Part shown: positions 29,076 through 38,906 of the stretch, piece after piece
Layout of the letters: every line of letters starts with the position of its first letter
How positions within the stretch are numbered: position 1 is the first letter of the stretch
Assembly (NCBI RefSeq): GCF_019599465.1
Contig: NZ_RKLR01000007.1
Coordinates: 1 to 64,000 of the forward strand
DNA from: Haloarcula rubra
Lineage (GTDB): Archaea > Halobacteriota > Halobacteria > Halobacteriales > Haloarculaceae
Direction of reading: 5' to 3'
DNA: 64,000 bases
Translations under genes and position numbers: made by a program
The notes under the pieces: generated by a model
Told to the model about the DNA's origin: nothing
The model's database searches: none
Seen by the model: the letters and a program-made list of their open reading frames with translations, nothing else

Positions 29076-30956
29076 ATGGGTCAGGTTATCAAAGTAGATA
29101 ATCGAGGGGGTACCACACCCGACGTACTCACTCGGATCGGACAGGGTGGGTTCCTGTCCACGGGCTATCTCTGCGACCGGCCGGCCGCGGCGGTCCTCGA
29201 CGACGCCGAGACACCACAGTTCGTCCTCACGAACCGCAAGAACGGCGTCAGTATCGAGTCTCCGTCGTCGACCGACCACGTCACGCCGGGCAGTGGGTAT
29301 CGGACAGTCGCCGTCCTCACCGACCGCCGCGTCGTCGTCCTGGTGGGTGACGCGGACGGCGACACGCAGTTCGCCGTGCCACTGGTCGAAATCGAACAGG
29401 TCGAACACACGACGAGCATCCGGCGCGGTCGGCTCACCTTCCGCCGCGAGGGCGGGTCGACGTGGCACGTCCACACCGGGGCCGACGGACTGGCCGAGGT
29501 CGCCGACTACCTCGCCGCCGCCTCGCAGGCCTGGATACGCGTCGAGAACGAGTGCAACAGAGTCACACAGACGCTCGTGACCGCCACGGACCACAGGGAC
29601 GACGGCGAGTACGACGAGGCGCTCTCGACCGCTCGGCGCGCCGAGGACCACCTCGAAACCGCGCGGGCGACGGCGTTGCGGTTCTCGACGGACCGACCCG
29701 GCGACGCCCTCCGCAAGCGACTGGACCCGGTCGAATCGCGCTGTGTGAACACCGTCGCCGAGATTCGGGTCGGCCGCGCCAGACAGGCCACGGACGAGGG
29801 CGAGGCCCACTGGCGCGAGGACGACTACGAGGCCGCCTACGAGGCCTACGAGCGCGCCCGGAGCGAGTACGAGGCCGTCCTGTCGCTCGACCAGACCCGC
29901 CTCGACGACGTCGAGGGGATACGCGAGGAACGGGAGCGCCTCGACCGCATCGTCGGCCACCTCGAACAGTCGCCGCTCCGTCGTGCCGTCAGGGCCGACA
30001 ACGCGGCCGTCGACGCGGACGACCCGGCCGTCGCGGCCGACCGCTGGACGGAGGCGATGGCTCACTACCGGCGCGTGCTGGAACTGGACTGGGGGAGCGG
30101 CGACCGGCGTTTCGCGGGCGACCCCGAGAAGGTGCGCGACCGACTCGGGACCGTCGCGGAGCAACTGACCGGGGCCCAGCGAGCGGTCGCCGTCGACGCG
30201 ATGCGGGCGGGGGACTGGTACAGCGACGCCGAACAGTACGAGGCGGCACTCGCGGAGTTCGAGGCCGCCGCCGAGGCCTTCGAGACGGCGCTCGCGACGG
30301 CCCGGGACTGCTACCCGGACGCGGTCGACCACCTCGAAGCAGAACGCGAGGCGGTCACACAGCGTATAGAACGGACCGAAGCGATACTGGCCGGCGACGA
30401 GGTGGGCGACCACATCGAGGGCGACGCGGACCCGGACTACTCGGTGACGGCGACCATCGGCGACCCGGTTCCGGAGGACGACGGCCCGACGGCCATCGAG
30501 GCGGCCATCGAGTCGACGGGGACACGGCCCGGGCCGTCCCTCACCGGACAGGGTGCCCCGGAGTCGACGGCGGCGCGCCTCCGTCGACTCGACCAGCACG
30601 AACTGACGGCGGTGGTGGCAGACGCCCTCGACGAGACGGTGTGGTCGACCGCCGAGGCCGACCAGTCGCCGTTCGACCTGCTCGTCCGGCGGGACGACGA
30701 CGTGATGGGCGTCGTCGTCGCGGACTCGGGGGACGAGGCGGTGGGTGCGGCGGCCGTCGAGCGCTGTGCCGACCTCGCGTCCGACGACGACGTCGACGCG
30801 GCGTTGCTCGCGGCGGCGGTACCGCTCGAAGACGGACTCTCCTCGCTCGCGGCCGAACGGGACGTGCGAGTCCTCGACGGCGGCTCGCTCTCGGCTATCG
30901 TCGACGCACAGGACGTCGCGCTCCCGGAGTCGACGCGGCGCGTTCTCGAGGAGTAA
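29076..30956 (+). CDS. Multidomain protein: PH-like domain, TPR/coiled-coil array, degenerate Mrr-like nuclease domain
   Basis: A 626-residue soluble protein. Residues 1-145 resemble a PH-like beta barrel (QFVLTNRKNGV, YRTVAVLTDRRVVVLVGDAD). Residues 150-450 are acidic helices with TPR-like alternation (YEAAYEAYERARSEYEAVL, AEQYEAALAEFEAAAEAFE). The C-terminus (about 490-626) follows the pattern of Mrr-type PD-(D/E)XK domains (LRRLDQHELTAVVADALDE, PFDLLVRRDDDVMGVVV, RDVRVLDGGSLSAIVD). The first Asp is kept in PFDLL, but the usual Q/E-x-K after it is replaced by VVVADS, so it is probably inactive and may only bind. ATG at 29076 was chosen over a TTG one codon upstream. No obvious partner except the downstream zinc-ribbon gene. 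Confidence 0.7.
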   Translation: MGQVIKVDNRGGTTPDVLTRIGQGGFLSTGYLCDRPAAAVLDDAETPQFVLTNRKNGVSIESPSSTDHVTPGSGYRTVAVLTDRRVVVLVGDADGDTQFAVPLVEIEQVEHTTSIRRGRLTFRREGGSTWHVHTGADGLAEVADYLAAASQAWIRVENECNRVTQTLVTATDHRDDGEYDEALSTARRAEDHLETARATALRFSTDRPGDALRKRLDPVESRCVNTVAEIRVGRARQATDEGEAHWREDDYEAAYEAYERARSEYEAVLSLDQTRLDDVEGIREERERLDRIVGHLEQSPLRRAVRADNAAVDADDPAVAADRWTEAMAHYRRVLELDWGSGDRRFAGDPEKVRDRLGTVAEQLTGAQRAVAVDAMRAGDWYSDAEQYEAALAEFEAAAEAFETALATARDCYPDAVDHLEAEREAVTQRIERTEAILAGDEVGDHIEGDADPDYSVTATIGDPVPEDDGPTAIEAAIESTGTRPGPSLTGQGAPESTAARLRRLDQHELTAVVADALDETVWSTAEADQSPFDLLVRRDDDVMGVVVADSGDEAVGAAAVERCADLASDDDVDAALLAAAVPLEDGLSSLAAERDVRVLDGGSLSAIVDAQDVALPESTRRVLEE

Positions 30957-31126
30957 CCGACGTCTCGGCGGTTCTCGCAAGCGCCGAATACCGGCCGCGC
31001 GACCCGGAGCACTCCCGGTCTGGCTCTATCGGAGGCCGACTCGGCCACGCACTACCGGGAAAATCACCCGAGAGCGGCCCGAAAGAACCAACGCTTAATA
31101 CTGCCGATAGTCTATCATCAACTATA

Positions 31127-31261
31127 ATGTACTGTTCGCGATGCGGCACACGGATGACGTACAACGACGAGACGACGAAACTGACAGAGTTCGTCTGCCC
31201 GAACTGCCACGACACGCTCATCGACTGGAAACCTGAGGCCCGGAACGCGCGCATCGACTGA
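31127..31261 (+). CDS. Tiny zinc-ribbon protein
   Basis: A 44-residue protein with two CxxC pairs, Cys3/Cys6 (MYCSRCGTRM) and Cys24/Cys27 (FVCPNCHDTLIDW). It is a complete minimal zinc ribbon of the kind common in haloarchaea. A TATA-like cgcttaatac lies about 25-35 bases before the ATG. Function unknown; such proteins are often regulatory. Confidence 0.72.
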   Translation: MYCSRCGTRMTYNDETTKLTEFVCPNCHDTLIDWKPEARNARID

Positions 31262-31361
31262 CCCGACAGCACGGTTTTCGCCGCCTCGGCCGGTCGGAAG
31301 AGGTTCCGCCGCCCGTCCGGTCACGTTCGCACAGGAACAGACACGAACGATTGCCGAATCC

Positions 31362-31371
31362 TTTTATATTT
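31362..31371 (+). promoter_or_regulatory. TATA box of the GH32 gene
   Basis: TTTTATATTT, about 20-29 bases before the ATG at 31391; predicts a leaderless transcript. Confidence 0.5.
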
Positions 31372-31390
31372 GAAAGGGTGAGTTCCCCCA

Positions 31391-33556
31391 ATGGTAGAGT
31401 CGCGACGTGTCGGCTGTCTGTTCGTCGACGCCTGTTCCGACGAACAGGCAGCAGCGTACGAGTGGTGCGAGGAGACGTTCGACGACGTCGAGCGGTGTTC
31501 CCTCGCAACTGTCGACCCGACCGACTACGACGTCCTCTGGTGGCACCGGGACGATCCCTTCGACGGGGAGGCGGTCGCGGGCCCCGAAGGAGAGGCACTC
31601 GCCACCTACGTCCGGTCGGGCGGGGCGCTCCTGCTGACGCTCGGTGCGATGGCCGCCGTCGAACCGCTCGGGTTCGACCCGGTCGGCCCCGACGCGGTCG
31701 GGTGGGAGGAGATTCCGGAACCCACGGGACCGCTCTGGAAGGCGCTGTACGCCGACCACCCGGTCGCCGAGGGGTTCGACACGCTCCGCGTCCACACGCG
31801 CGGTCCCGGGGTGACGGTGCCCTACGCCCGATACGAACACGTCGCGCCGATGGAGGGCGACGTCCTCGCCAGCACGGCGCGGGGCGACACCGACGTCGTG
31901 AAAGGGATGGCGACAGTCGTCTGGGAACCCGACGAGGGACGCGTCCTCGGCATCGGTTCGGCCGTCTCCTTCCGCCAACCGACCCACGACATCTGTCACC
32001 GCAACCGCGAGACGCTCGTGTCGAACGCGCTGGAGCACCTCGTGGACGGCGACGCGGTCGGGTTGACCGGCCGCCCGAAAGACGTGGCGACGCTGACGGA
32101 GATGCGCGGCGAACTGGCCGACGACTCGCTCCGCCCGACGTACCACGTCACCCCGCCGGCAAACTGGCTCAACGACCCGAACGGCCTCATCCACTGGAAC
32201 GGGCAGTACCACCTGTTCTACCAGTACAACCCGACCGGTCCCTTCCACAACACCATCCACTGGGGCCACGCGGTCAGCGACGACCTGATACACTGGGAGG
32301 ACAAGCCCGTGGCGCTCTCGCCGTCGCCGGACGGCCCGGACCGGGACGGCTGTTGGTCCGGGTGTGCGGTGGACGACGACGGCACCGCGACAATCCTCTA
32401 CACCGGCGGCCGGGACAAGAAGCAGTTGCCGTGTATCGCGACGGCGGCCGACGAGGACCTCTCGTCGTGGGTCAAAGACCCCGACAATCCGGTCATCGAG
32501 GAGACGCCCGCCGAACCCGAAGTCCTCCGGACCGAACACTGGGAGGGCGAGTTCCGCGACCACTGCGTCTGGCGCGAGGACGGCGTCTGGCACCAACTCA
32601 TCGGCGCCGGCATGGAGGGCGGCGGCGGCGCGGCCCTGCTGTACGTCTCCGAGAACCTCCGGGACTGGGAGTACCGTGGGCCCATCCTCAGCGGCGACCG
32701 CGACACCGCCGGCACCGTCTGGGAGTGTCCAGAACTGCTGGACTTCGGCGACAGGTACCTCCTGCACGTCTCGAACTACGAGGACGTGGTGTACTTCCTC
32801 GGCACCTACGAGGACGGCGAGTTCACGCCCGAACGCCGGGACAAACTCGACCACGGCGACTTCTACGCGCCCCAGTCGATGTGGACCGACGACGGCCGCA
32901 TCCTCACGTGGGGCTGGGTTCCGGAGGCACGGGACGTGAGCGCCCAGTGGGACGCTGGCTGGTCCGGCACCATGTCGCTCCCGCGCGAACTGACGCTGGC
33001 CGACGACGGCGGCCTCTGTCAGCGGCCCGCGCCCGAACTGACCGACCTCCGCGGGGCCAACACCCACCACGACGAACTCCGCCTGTCGAGTGGGGACCGC
33101 CGGCGTCTGGACGTCGAGAGTCGCACGTTCGAACTGCGTGCGACGGTCCGACTCGAGGACGCCGAAGCCGTCGAACTCTCCGTGCTGGAGACGCCCGACC
33201 GGGCCGAGCGGACGCCGGTTCGATACACCCGTAACAGCGAGATATTCGTCGACCGCTCGACGTCGAGCCACGACCAGCAAGCGACCACCGCCACCCAGCA
33301 GATGCGTGTCACGCCGTACGACTCGCCCCTGTCGCTACGGGTGTTCGTCGACGGGAGCGTCGTCGAAGTGTTCGCCAACGAGCGCCACTGCCTGACCAGT
33401 CGGGTCTACCCGACGAACGAGGACGCGACCGGCGTCTCGCTGGCCGCCGAGGGGGGCCGTGCGACGGTGGCGTCGCTCGACGTCTGGGAGATGGAGAGTG
33501 CGTGGGACGCGGAACGCGACCCGAGTCCCCGCGAGAAACCGTCGATACGGCGCTGA
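31391..33556 (+). CDS. GH32 fructosidase with an N-terminal amidotransferase-like domain
   Basis: A 721-residue protein. Residues 1-220 look like a class I amidotransferase or ThuA-like fold ([23 protein letters not shown]), without a convincing catalytic Cys-His pair. Residues about 250-540 are a GH32 five-bladed propeller: nucleophile Asp262 in [15 protein letters not shown] in place of the RDP motif, and general acid Glu445 in WECPEL. The C-terminal beta-sandwich ends with [20 protein letters not shown]. It should hydrolyse sucrose, levan or inulin linkages. No signal peptide is seen, so it is probably cytosolic. Convergent with a GH68 gene, one base apart from stop to stop. Confidence 0.88.
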   Translation: MVESRRVGCLFVDACSDEQAAAYEWCEETFDDVERCSLATVDPTDYDVLWWHRDDPFDGEAVAGPEGEALATYVRSGGALLLTLGAMAAVEPLGFDPVGPDAVGWEEIPEPTGPLWKALYADHPVAEGFDTLRVHTRGPGVTVPYARYEHVAPMEGDVLASTARGDTDVVKGMATVVWEPDEGRVLGIGSAVSFRQPTHDICHRNRETLVSNALEHLVDGDAVGLTGRPKDVATLTEMRGELADDSLRPTYHVTPPANWLNDPNGLIHWNGQYHLFYQYNPTGPFHNTIHWGHAVSDDLIHWEDKPVALSPSPDGPDRDGCWSGCAVDDDGTATILYTGGRDKKQLPCIATAADEDLSSWVKDPDNPVIEETPAEPEVLRTEHWEGEFRDHCVWREDGVWHQLIGAGMEGGGGAALLYVSENLRDWEYRGPILSGDRDTAGTVWECPELLDFGDRYLLHVSNYEDVVYFLGTYEDGEFTPERRDKLDHGDFYAPQSMWTDDGRILTWGWVPEARDVSAQWDAGWSGTMSLPRELTLADDGGLCQRPAPELTDLRGANTHHDELRLSSGDRRRLDVESRTFELRATVRLEDAEAVELSVLETPDRAERTPVRYTRNSEIFVDRSTSSHDQQATTATQQMRVTPYDSPLSLRVFVDGSVVEVFANERHCLTSRVYPTNEDATGVSLAAEGGRATVASLDVWEMESAWDAERDPSPREKPSIRR

Positions 33557-33557
33557 T

Positions 33558-34877
33558 TCAGTCGGAGGCGTAGCCGCCGCGGTCGTCGTCGTCCGTCTGG
33601 GCACGGCGAATCAGTTCCCGCTCGGTCGGCGGCAGTTTCTCACCGGCCATCGGGACGTGCCAGTGACCGAGTTTGCCGACGATACGTGTCTTCGTCCCTT
33701 CGACGGTCAGTCTGAGCGTCGGGCCGAGCGTCCCGCCGAAACGTCGCATCTGCTCCGACTCGGGGAGGTGGGCGATTTCGTCCAGCGTCTCCCCCGCGAA
33801 GTCGTAGTAGTTGAAGAAGCTCTGGACGAGCACCTCGTCGTCGTGGGGGAACGCCATCCACGAGTACGACTGGAACGGCGCGTTCTCGGGATTCGTCGCG
33901 ACGAGGCCCGACTCGTTCAGCGGGACGTAGTCGCCGCGCAGTTCCTCCGCGACGAAGCCGTACAGTGCGTCGTACCCCTCCAGCCCCGGCGCGAACGTGT
34001 GGAGGTGGCTGGAGATGAAGAGGTAGTACAGGTCGTCCGTGTAGACGATGTGGGGCCGTTCGAGTTCCTGGTTGACGCCGACGGCGTCCAGTAGCGGGTC
34101 TTCCAGTTCCCACTCCAGTGGGTCGCCAGTCGGCGAGCGTGCGATGCCGACGCTGCCGTTGAACCCCTGCTGGGCGGCGTCGCCGTCACACACGTCGCTC
34201 CCCTCGGGAACGGGTGAGTTGGCCTCGAAGAGGAGCCACGTCTCGCCCGTCTCGGGGTCCTCGAAGAACCACGGGTCGCGGAACGTGTATATCATCGCGC
34301 GGGACTGGTCCTCGCGCTCGTAGCGCTCGCCGTCTGGGTGGAGGAGTTCGTGGTGGGTCCACGGGCCGCGCAGGGAGAACCCCTCGGCCGTGTCGATGGT
34401 GCCACCGCCGGCCCCGACGATTCGCTGGCCGTAGGTCAGGTCGTCCGCGCCGTCCTCGCCGGCGGCGGTGTAGAACAGGTAGACCGAGCCGTCGTCGTCG
34501 TACAGCGCCGACCCGGCCCACTGGCGCTGACCCAGTGCGTCCTCGAAGACCGGGCCCCCGTCGTGCCAGTCGCGCCCGTCGTCCGAGTAGAAACAGCGGA
34601 TGTTCGCGACGTCGTGGCGCTTGCCCGGCAGGAGGTCCGAGGGCGCGGTCAGCGAGAAACAGACGCGGTAGCCGTCCACCTCGGCGAGCGTGCCGTCCCG
34701 GTTGCGCAGGAACCACGTGTCCCAGATGTGGAGGTGCGGAATCTGGTCGTCCTCGGGCGGGTAGATGACGGGCGCGACGGTGTCGTCGGTCCGTTCGATG
34801 CGTGCCGCGTGTTCGCGTGTCCAGCCGGCGCGGGCTCTGAAACCGGGAGCCCCGTCGCCGAGCGAGTCGTTAGCCAT
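33558..34877 (-). CDS. GH68 levansucrase/inulosucrase-like fructosyltransferase
   Basis: A 439-residue enzyme that splits sucrose and can build fructans. Nucleophile Asp53 in HIWDTWFL, stabiliser Asp201 in FRDPWFF and acid/base Glu273 in NQELERPH complete the GH68 triad; FQSYSWMAFP and PTERELIRRAQ are also family-like. No signal peptide or membrane segment is visible, unlike exported bacterial levansucrases. ATG at 34877 was chosen; a GTG six codons upstream is possible. A TATA-like ACCCTTATCC is 24-33 bases before the ATG. Confidence 0.88.
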   Translation of the reverse strand: MANDSLGDGAPGFRARAGWTREHAARIERTDDTVAPVIYPPEDDQIPHLHIWDTWFLRNRDGTLAEVDGYRVCFSLTAPSDLLPGKRHDVANIRCFYSDDGRDWHDGGPVFEDALGQRQWAGSALYDDDGSVYLFYTAAGEDGADDLTYGQRIVGAGGGTIDTAEGFSLRGPWTHHELLHPDGERYEREDQSRAMIYTFRDPWFFEDPETGETWLLFEANSPVPEGSDVCDGDAAQQGFNGSVGIARSPTGDPLEWELEDPLLDAVGVNQELERPHIVYTDDLYYLFISSHLHTFAPGLEGYDALYGFVAEELRGDYVPLNESGLVATNPENAPFQSYSWMAFPHDDEVLVQSFFNYYDFAGETLDEIAHLPESEQMRRFGGTLGPTLRLTVEGTKTRIVGKLGHWHVPMAGEKLPPTERELIRRAQTDDDDRGGYASD

Positions 34878-34900
34878 GCTTCGGTGTGTGTCCACGACCG

Positions 34901-34910
34901 GGATAAGGGT
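34901..34910 (-). promoter_or_regulatory. TATA-like box of the GH68 gene
   Basis: Reads ACCCTTATCC on the minus strand at the normal distance from the ATG at 34877, supporting that start over the upstream GTG. Confidence 0.45.
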
Positions 34911-34966
34911 TTCTGGATGACTACAACTGCTGTTGTACGTGTTTTTCTGCGCGTTCTCACGCGGAC

Positions 34967-37276
34967 TTACTCGCTGGCGTCGCCGAACTCCTCGGCCTCG
35001 ACGCGCGAGAGGCGCATCGCGTTGCCGGTGACCCCGACGGTCATCCCGGCGTCGCCGAGCAACACCGCCAGCGCGACGCCGACGTAGCCGGTGACCGCAC
35101 CGACCGCCAGCAGGAGTTTCAGGCCCAGACTGGACCAGACGTTCTGCTTGATGACGCCCGTCGCTTTCTTCGAGAGGACGGCGAGGTAGGGTAGCCTGCC
35201 GATGTCGTCGCCCAGCAGCGCGATGTCGGCCGTCTCGATGGCCGCGTCGCTCCCGGCCGCCCCCATCGCGATGCCAACCGTCGCCGTCGCCAGCGCGGGC
35301 GCGTCGTTGACGCCGTCACCGACCATCGCCACGTCGTCGTACTCTTCTAACAGTTCCTCGACGGCGGCCACCTTCTCGTCGGGCATGAGTTCGGCCCGGA
35401 AGTCGGTGATGCCGACCCGTTCGGCGATGGCGCGGGCCGTGCGCTCGTTGTCGCCGGTGAGCATCACCGGTTCGATACCGAGGTCACGGAGGCGCGCGAC
35501 GGTTTCGGCGGCGCCGGGGCGCAGTTCGTCGGCGACGGCGACGATACCCTCCAGCGAGTCCTCCGTCCCCACCAGCACGACGGTCTTGCCCTCGTCCTGC
35601 AGTCGCGGGATGGTGTCCTCGACGAGGTTGAGACAGCCCTGTCGGTCACACATGTCTCGGACCTCGGTCGCGAGATTACCCGACGGCTCGACGACGTGGG
35701 CGTGGTCGAGTTCGAAGCCGAGGTCGTCGAACAGACCGGGTTTGCCGGCGTAGTGGCGCGTGCCGTCGAGCGTCGCCTGCACGCCCTCGCCGGTCAGACT
35801 CTCGAAACTCGACGGCTCGGTGACTTCGACGGCCGCCTCGTCGGCGCGAGCGACGATGGCCTCGCCGATGGGGTGCTCGGACCGGGCTTCGAGGCCCCGC
35901 GCACAGCGCAGGACGTCCGTCTCGGTCCGGTCGCCGACGGGGACGACGTCCGTGACGGAGAGTTCGCCCTTCGTGAGCGTCCCCGTCTTGTCCAGCGCGA
36001 TGGCGTCGACGCCGCCCATCGCTTCGAGGTGGGTCCCGCCCTTCACGAGGACGCCGTGCCGGGCGGCGCTGGTGATGCCGGCGACCACCGTCACCGGCGT
36101 CGAGATGACGAACGCGCAGGGGCAGGCCAACACCAGCAGGGTGATGCCGGTGACGAACCACTCCAGCCACGGCGCGCCGAGCAGGAGGGGTGGGCCGACG
36201 GTGACGGCGATTGCCAGCGTGACCATCAGCGGCGTGTAGTAGTTCGAGAACCGCTCGACGAACTGCTCGCGCTCGGTCTTCTTCGCCTCGGCGTCCTCGA
36301 CGAGACGGATGACCTGCGAGAGGGTGTCCTCGCCGGGCGGTGCGGTCACCTGCAGTTCGAGGTAGCCGCCCTCGTTCATCGTGCCGGCGTAGACGGCGTC
36401 GCCGGGGGCTTTGTCGACGGGGACGGATTCGCCTGTGACGGGGGACTCGTCGACGGCCGACTCGCCCTCCAGTACGTCGCCGTCTGCGGGAATCTTCTCG
36501 CCCGGCCGGACGACCACCCGGTCGCCGACGGTGACGTCGTCGACGGGGACGGTCACTTCCTCGCCGTCCCGCAGGACCGTCGCCTCGTCGGGCGCGAGGT
36601 CCACGAGTTCCCGCAGGGAGTTGCGGGCCCGGTCCATCGCGTACCCCTCCAGCAACTCGGCGATGCTGAACAGCACTGCGAGCGTCGCCGCCTCGACGTA
36701 CAGCGTCTCGTCGCCGACCAGCGAGGCCGTGATGGCGCCGACGATGGCCGCCGACATCAGGAAGTCGATACCGAGGTTGCGTTGCCGTGCGGCGACGACG
36801 CCGCCGCGCAGAATCTCCTGTCCGGCCGCGGCGACGGCCCCCAGAAAGAGGAGGTCCGCGAGGACGAACTCCACCAGACCGACCGGTCCGACCGGACCGA
36901 GGGTGGCGACCGGTATCGGGGCCAGTCCGAACTCGGCGAGGAGGCCGACGGCGAGTAACACACCGCCGACGGCCGTCTTCTTCGCGCGGGCCGACTGCCA
37001 GACGGACGCGCGCTCGTCGCTCCTCGGTACGTCCGCCTCGTCGCCGTCGCTCGCGCTCTGGACCGGGTACCCCGCCCGTTCGACGGCCGAGACGAGCGTC
37101 TCCCGGTCGACCGCGTCGGGGTCGTACGTGACCACTGCGATACCGCTCCCCGGCCGCGTGTCGACGGACTCGACGCCGGGGTGGTCGGCCACCGCCGAGT
37201 CGACCGTCGCCGCACAGGACGAACAGTCCATCTCCGGGACCCGGAGGCGGAGCGTTCGTGCGTCCTCACTGCTCAT
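34967..37276 (-). CDS. zntA: Zn/Cd/Pb-exporting P1B-type ATPase
   Basis: A 769-residue heavy-metal pump. An N-terminal metal-binding domain carries MDCSSC (Cys18, Cys21). The membrane CPC motif is in LACPCAFVISTPV, the phosphorylated Asp is in DKTGTLTKGE, SEHPIGEAI is the HP locus, and MLTGDNERTA and VGDGVNDAPAL are ATP-binding motifs. In the last helices, GLKLLLAVGAV and LLGDAGMTV supply the Lys and DxG that mark the Zn/Cd subgroup rather than copper pumps. A TATA box at 37299-37308 precedes a leaderless start. Confidence 0.93.
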   Translation of the reverse strand: MSSEDARTLRLRVPEMDCSSCAATVDSAVADHPGVESVDTRPGSGIAVVTYDPDAVDRETLVSAVERAGYPVQSASDGDEADVPRSDERASVWQSARAKKTAVGGVLLAVGLLAEFGLAPIPVATLGPVGPVGLVEFVLADLLFLGAVAAAGQEILRGGVVAARQRNLGIDFLMSAAIVGAITASLVGDETLYVEAATLAVLFSIAELLEGYAMDRARNSLRELVDLAPDEATVLRDGEEVTVPVDDVTVGDRVVVRPGEKIPADGDVLEGESAVDESPVTGESVPVDKAPGDAVYAGTMNEGGYLELQVTAPPGEDTLSQVIRLVEDAEAKKTEREQFVERFSNYYTPLMVTLAIAVTVGPPLLLGAPWLEWFVTGITLLVLACPCAFVISTPVTVVAGITSAARHGVLVKGGTHLEAMGGVDAIALDKTGTLTKGELSVTDVVPVGDRTETDVLRCARGLEARSEHPIGEAIVARADEAAVEVTEPSSFESLTGEGVQATLDGTRHYAGKPGLFDDLGFELDHAHVVEPSGNLATEVRDMCDRQGCLNLVEDTIPRLQDEGKTVVLVGTEDSLEGIVAVADELRPGAAETVARLRDLGIEPVMLTGDNERTARAIAERVGITDFRAELMPDEKVAAVEELLEEYDDVAMVGDGVNDAPALATATVGIAMGAAGSDAAIETADIALLGDDIGRLPYLAVLSKKATGVIKQNVWSSLGLKLLLAVGAVTGYVGVALAVLLGDAGMTVGVTGNAMRLSRVEAEEFGDASE

Positions 37277-37298
37277 GTGCGACGGTAGTCGGTGGTGT

Positions 37299-37308
37299 CT
37301 TATTAATC
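37299..37308 (-). promoter_or_regulatory. TATA box of the metal ATPase gene
   Basis: Reads GATTAATAAG on the minus strand, 23-32 bases before the ATG. A second A+T-rich tract (TTATTAAAATA) lies further upstream, near 37340. Confidence 0.45.
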
Positions 37309-37367
37309 CAGCTGCTACGAAACCCGGTTCCGTTGGTGTATTTTAATAATCCCGACGGTGTGAGTTA

Positions 37368-37604
37368 TTACTCTTCCGCGGAGTCCTCGTCCTCCGGGAG
37401 GCCGACGCCGTCGGGCGCGCCGATATCGAGCGGTCGAATCCACTCGTACCAGATGTACACGACGCCGAGGCCGTACCCCAGCGCCCAGACGGCGCTCCCG
37501 ACCCACGGGTATCCCATCTGGCTCAAGAACCCGTTCGCGAGGCCGGGGACGATTACCACGGCGGCGATGGTGACGCCGAGGACTATCGTGTCGTCGCGGT
37601 TCAT
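37368..37604 (-). CDS. Small membrane protein
   Basis: A 78-residue protein with two predicted membrane helices (TIVLGVTIAAVVIVPGLANG and VWALGYGLGVVYIWYEWI) and an acidic C-terminal tail. I do not recognise a family. It lies 91 bases upstream of the metal ATPase gene on the same strand, but the ATPase has its own TATA box, so a functional link is uncertain. Confidence 0.7.
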   Translation of the reverse strand: MNRDDTIVLGVTIAAVVIVPGLANGFLSQMGYPWVGSAVWALGYGLGVVYIWYEWIRPLDIGAPDGVGLPEDEDSAEE

Positions 37605-37730
37605 CGGCCCCTCACCACCGCTCCGGGGACGGTCATGGCCGCGAGTACGCGCTGGCGCTGTTTAGGCGTGGCGTTTGCCCGACAGTCGGCGGCCGAGAGC
37701 GGGGTCCGACCCTCGCTCCACAGCCAACCC

Positions 37731-37740
37731 ATTTTTATTA
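37731..37740 (+). promoter_or_regulatory. TATA box of the squalene/phytoene synthase gene
   Basis: atttttatta, 28-37 bases before the ATG at 37768; it rules against the upstream in-frame start at 37675. Confidence 0.5.
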
Positions 37741-37767
37741 CAGTACGCCCTACGCCGGGTGACGGGA

Positions 37768-38814
37768 ATGTCTCAGAACCACACTGGCCGGTCGTCAGAA
37801 GAAGATATTGAGTGGTGCTACGACGCCGTCCACCGGGTCTCGCGGACGTTTAGTTTGACAATTGCGGAACTCGACGAGCCGATGGCACGCGACATCTGTG
37901 TCGGGTATCTCCTCTGCCGCGTCGCCGACACCATCGAGGACGCGGGCCACATCCCCCCGGCGGTACAGGCGGACCTCCTCCGACTGTACAGTCGGACGCT
38001 GGACCCCTCGGCGGACGCCTCGATACGCGCGTTCGACGACGCGGCGTCGGAGTGGCTCCCCGCCACCATGACCGACGACTGGGAGGTCGTCGACAACGCC
38101 GGTCGCGCGGTCGGCGTCTTCCGCTCGCTCGACAGCCACTCGCTGGACGCGATTCGCGGCCCGGTCCGCGAACTCGTCGACGGGATGGCGATGTTCGTCG
38201 ACCGCTACGCCGACGAGGGCGGCCTGCGCATCAAGACCCTCGAAGAACTCGAGGAGTACTGCTGGTACGCCGCCGGCACCGTCGGCACCCTCGTGACCGG
38301 GCTGGTCTCCCACGAGGCCACCGAGGAGCAGGTCCAGCGGATGGAGGAGAACGCCCGCTCGTTCGCGCTCTTGCTCCAGCTGGTCAACGTCGCGAAGGAC
38401 GCCGCGACGGACATGGAGGAGGAGAACAACGTCTACCTCCCGCTGGAACTGCTCCGCGAGGAGGGGCTCGACCACGGCGACGTGGGCGACCCGAGCAACG
38501 TCGACTCGCTGGTCCCGGTCATCGAGCAGGTGACCGCCCGGGCCGAGAGCTACCTCGACGGGGCCCAGACGTGGCTCGACGCCATGCCCGAGACGCGGGG
38601 CAACTCGCTGTCGGCGTGGGCCATCCCCTTCCTGCTGGCCGTCGGGACCATCCGCGAACTCCGCGCTCGCCCGGCCGACGTCATCGAGCAGGGCAACGTG
38701 AAGATAACTCGCGAGGAGGTCCACGCGGTGTGCCAGCAGTTCGTCGGCGACGGCGACCCGTCCATCGGCGACCTGCGCCGTAAGATACGCCAGCGCCCCC
38801 TCAACGAGTACTGA
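37768..38814 (+). CDS. Squalene/phytoene synthase family enzyme, probably squalene synthase
   Basis: A 348-residue all-helical enzyme joining two isoprenyl diphosphates head to head. The two Asp-rich motifs are present: CRVADTIED in the first half and NVAKDAATDMEEENN in the second. SRTFSLTIAEL and FALLLQLVNVAKD fit the squalene synthase group better than the phytoene synthase group, but I cannot settle this by eye. Either product, squalene or phytoene, is used by haloarchaea (membrane squalenes, carotenoids). Substrates come from the mevalonate pathway that includes mvaD in this window. Confidence 0.85.
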   Translation: MSQNHTGRSSEEDIEWCYDAVHRVSRTFSLTIAELDEPMARDICVGYLLCRVADTIEDAGHIPPAVQADLLRLYSRTLDPSADASIRAFDDAASEWLPATMTDDWEVVDNAGRAVGVFRSLDSHSLDAIRGPVRELVDGMAMFVDRYADEGGLRIKTLEELEEYCWYAAGTVGTLVTGLVSHEATEEQVQRMEENARSFALLLQLVNVAKDAATDMEEENNVYLPLELLREEGLDHGDVGDPSNVDSLVPVIEQVTARAESYLDGAQTWLDAMPETRGNSLSAWAIPFLLAVGTIRELRARPADVIEQGNVKITREEVHAVCQQFVGDGDPSIGDLRRKIRQRPLNEY

Positions 38815-38906
38815 CGCGGCGACCGACCGGCCGCCACGACATTCCTCTCCGCGGACCGAGCGTGGTCCGCACAACCCTGAAACGTCGCCCGCCCGTAGCC
38901 GTGGCC

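Noticed and set aside
29052-30980. 642-residue minus-strand ORF
   Set aside because: Shadow of the PH/TPR protein, which has a coherent acidic sequence and domain pattern.
31364-33280. 638-residue minus-strand ORF
   Set aside because: Antisense to a clear GH32 gene with catalytic motifs.
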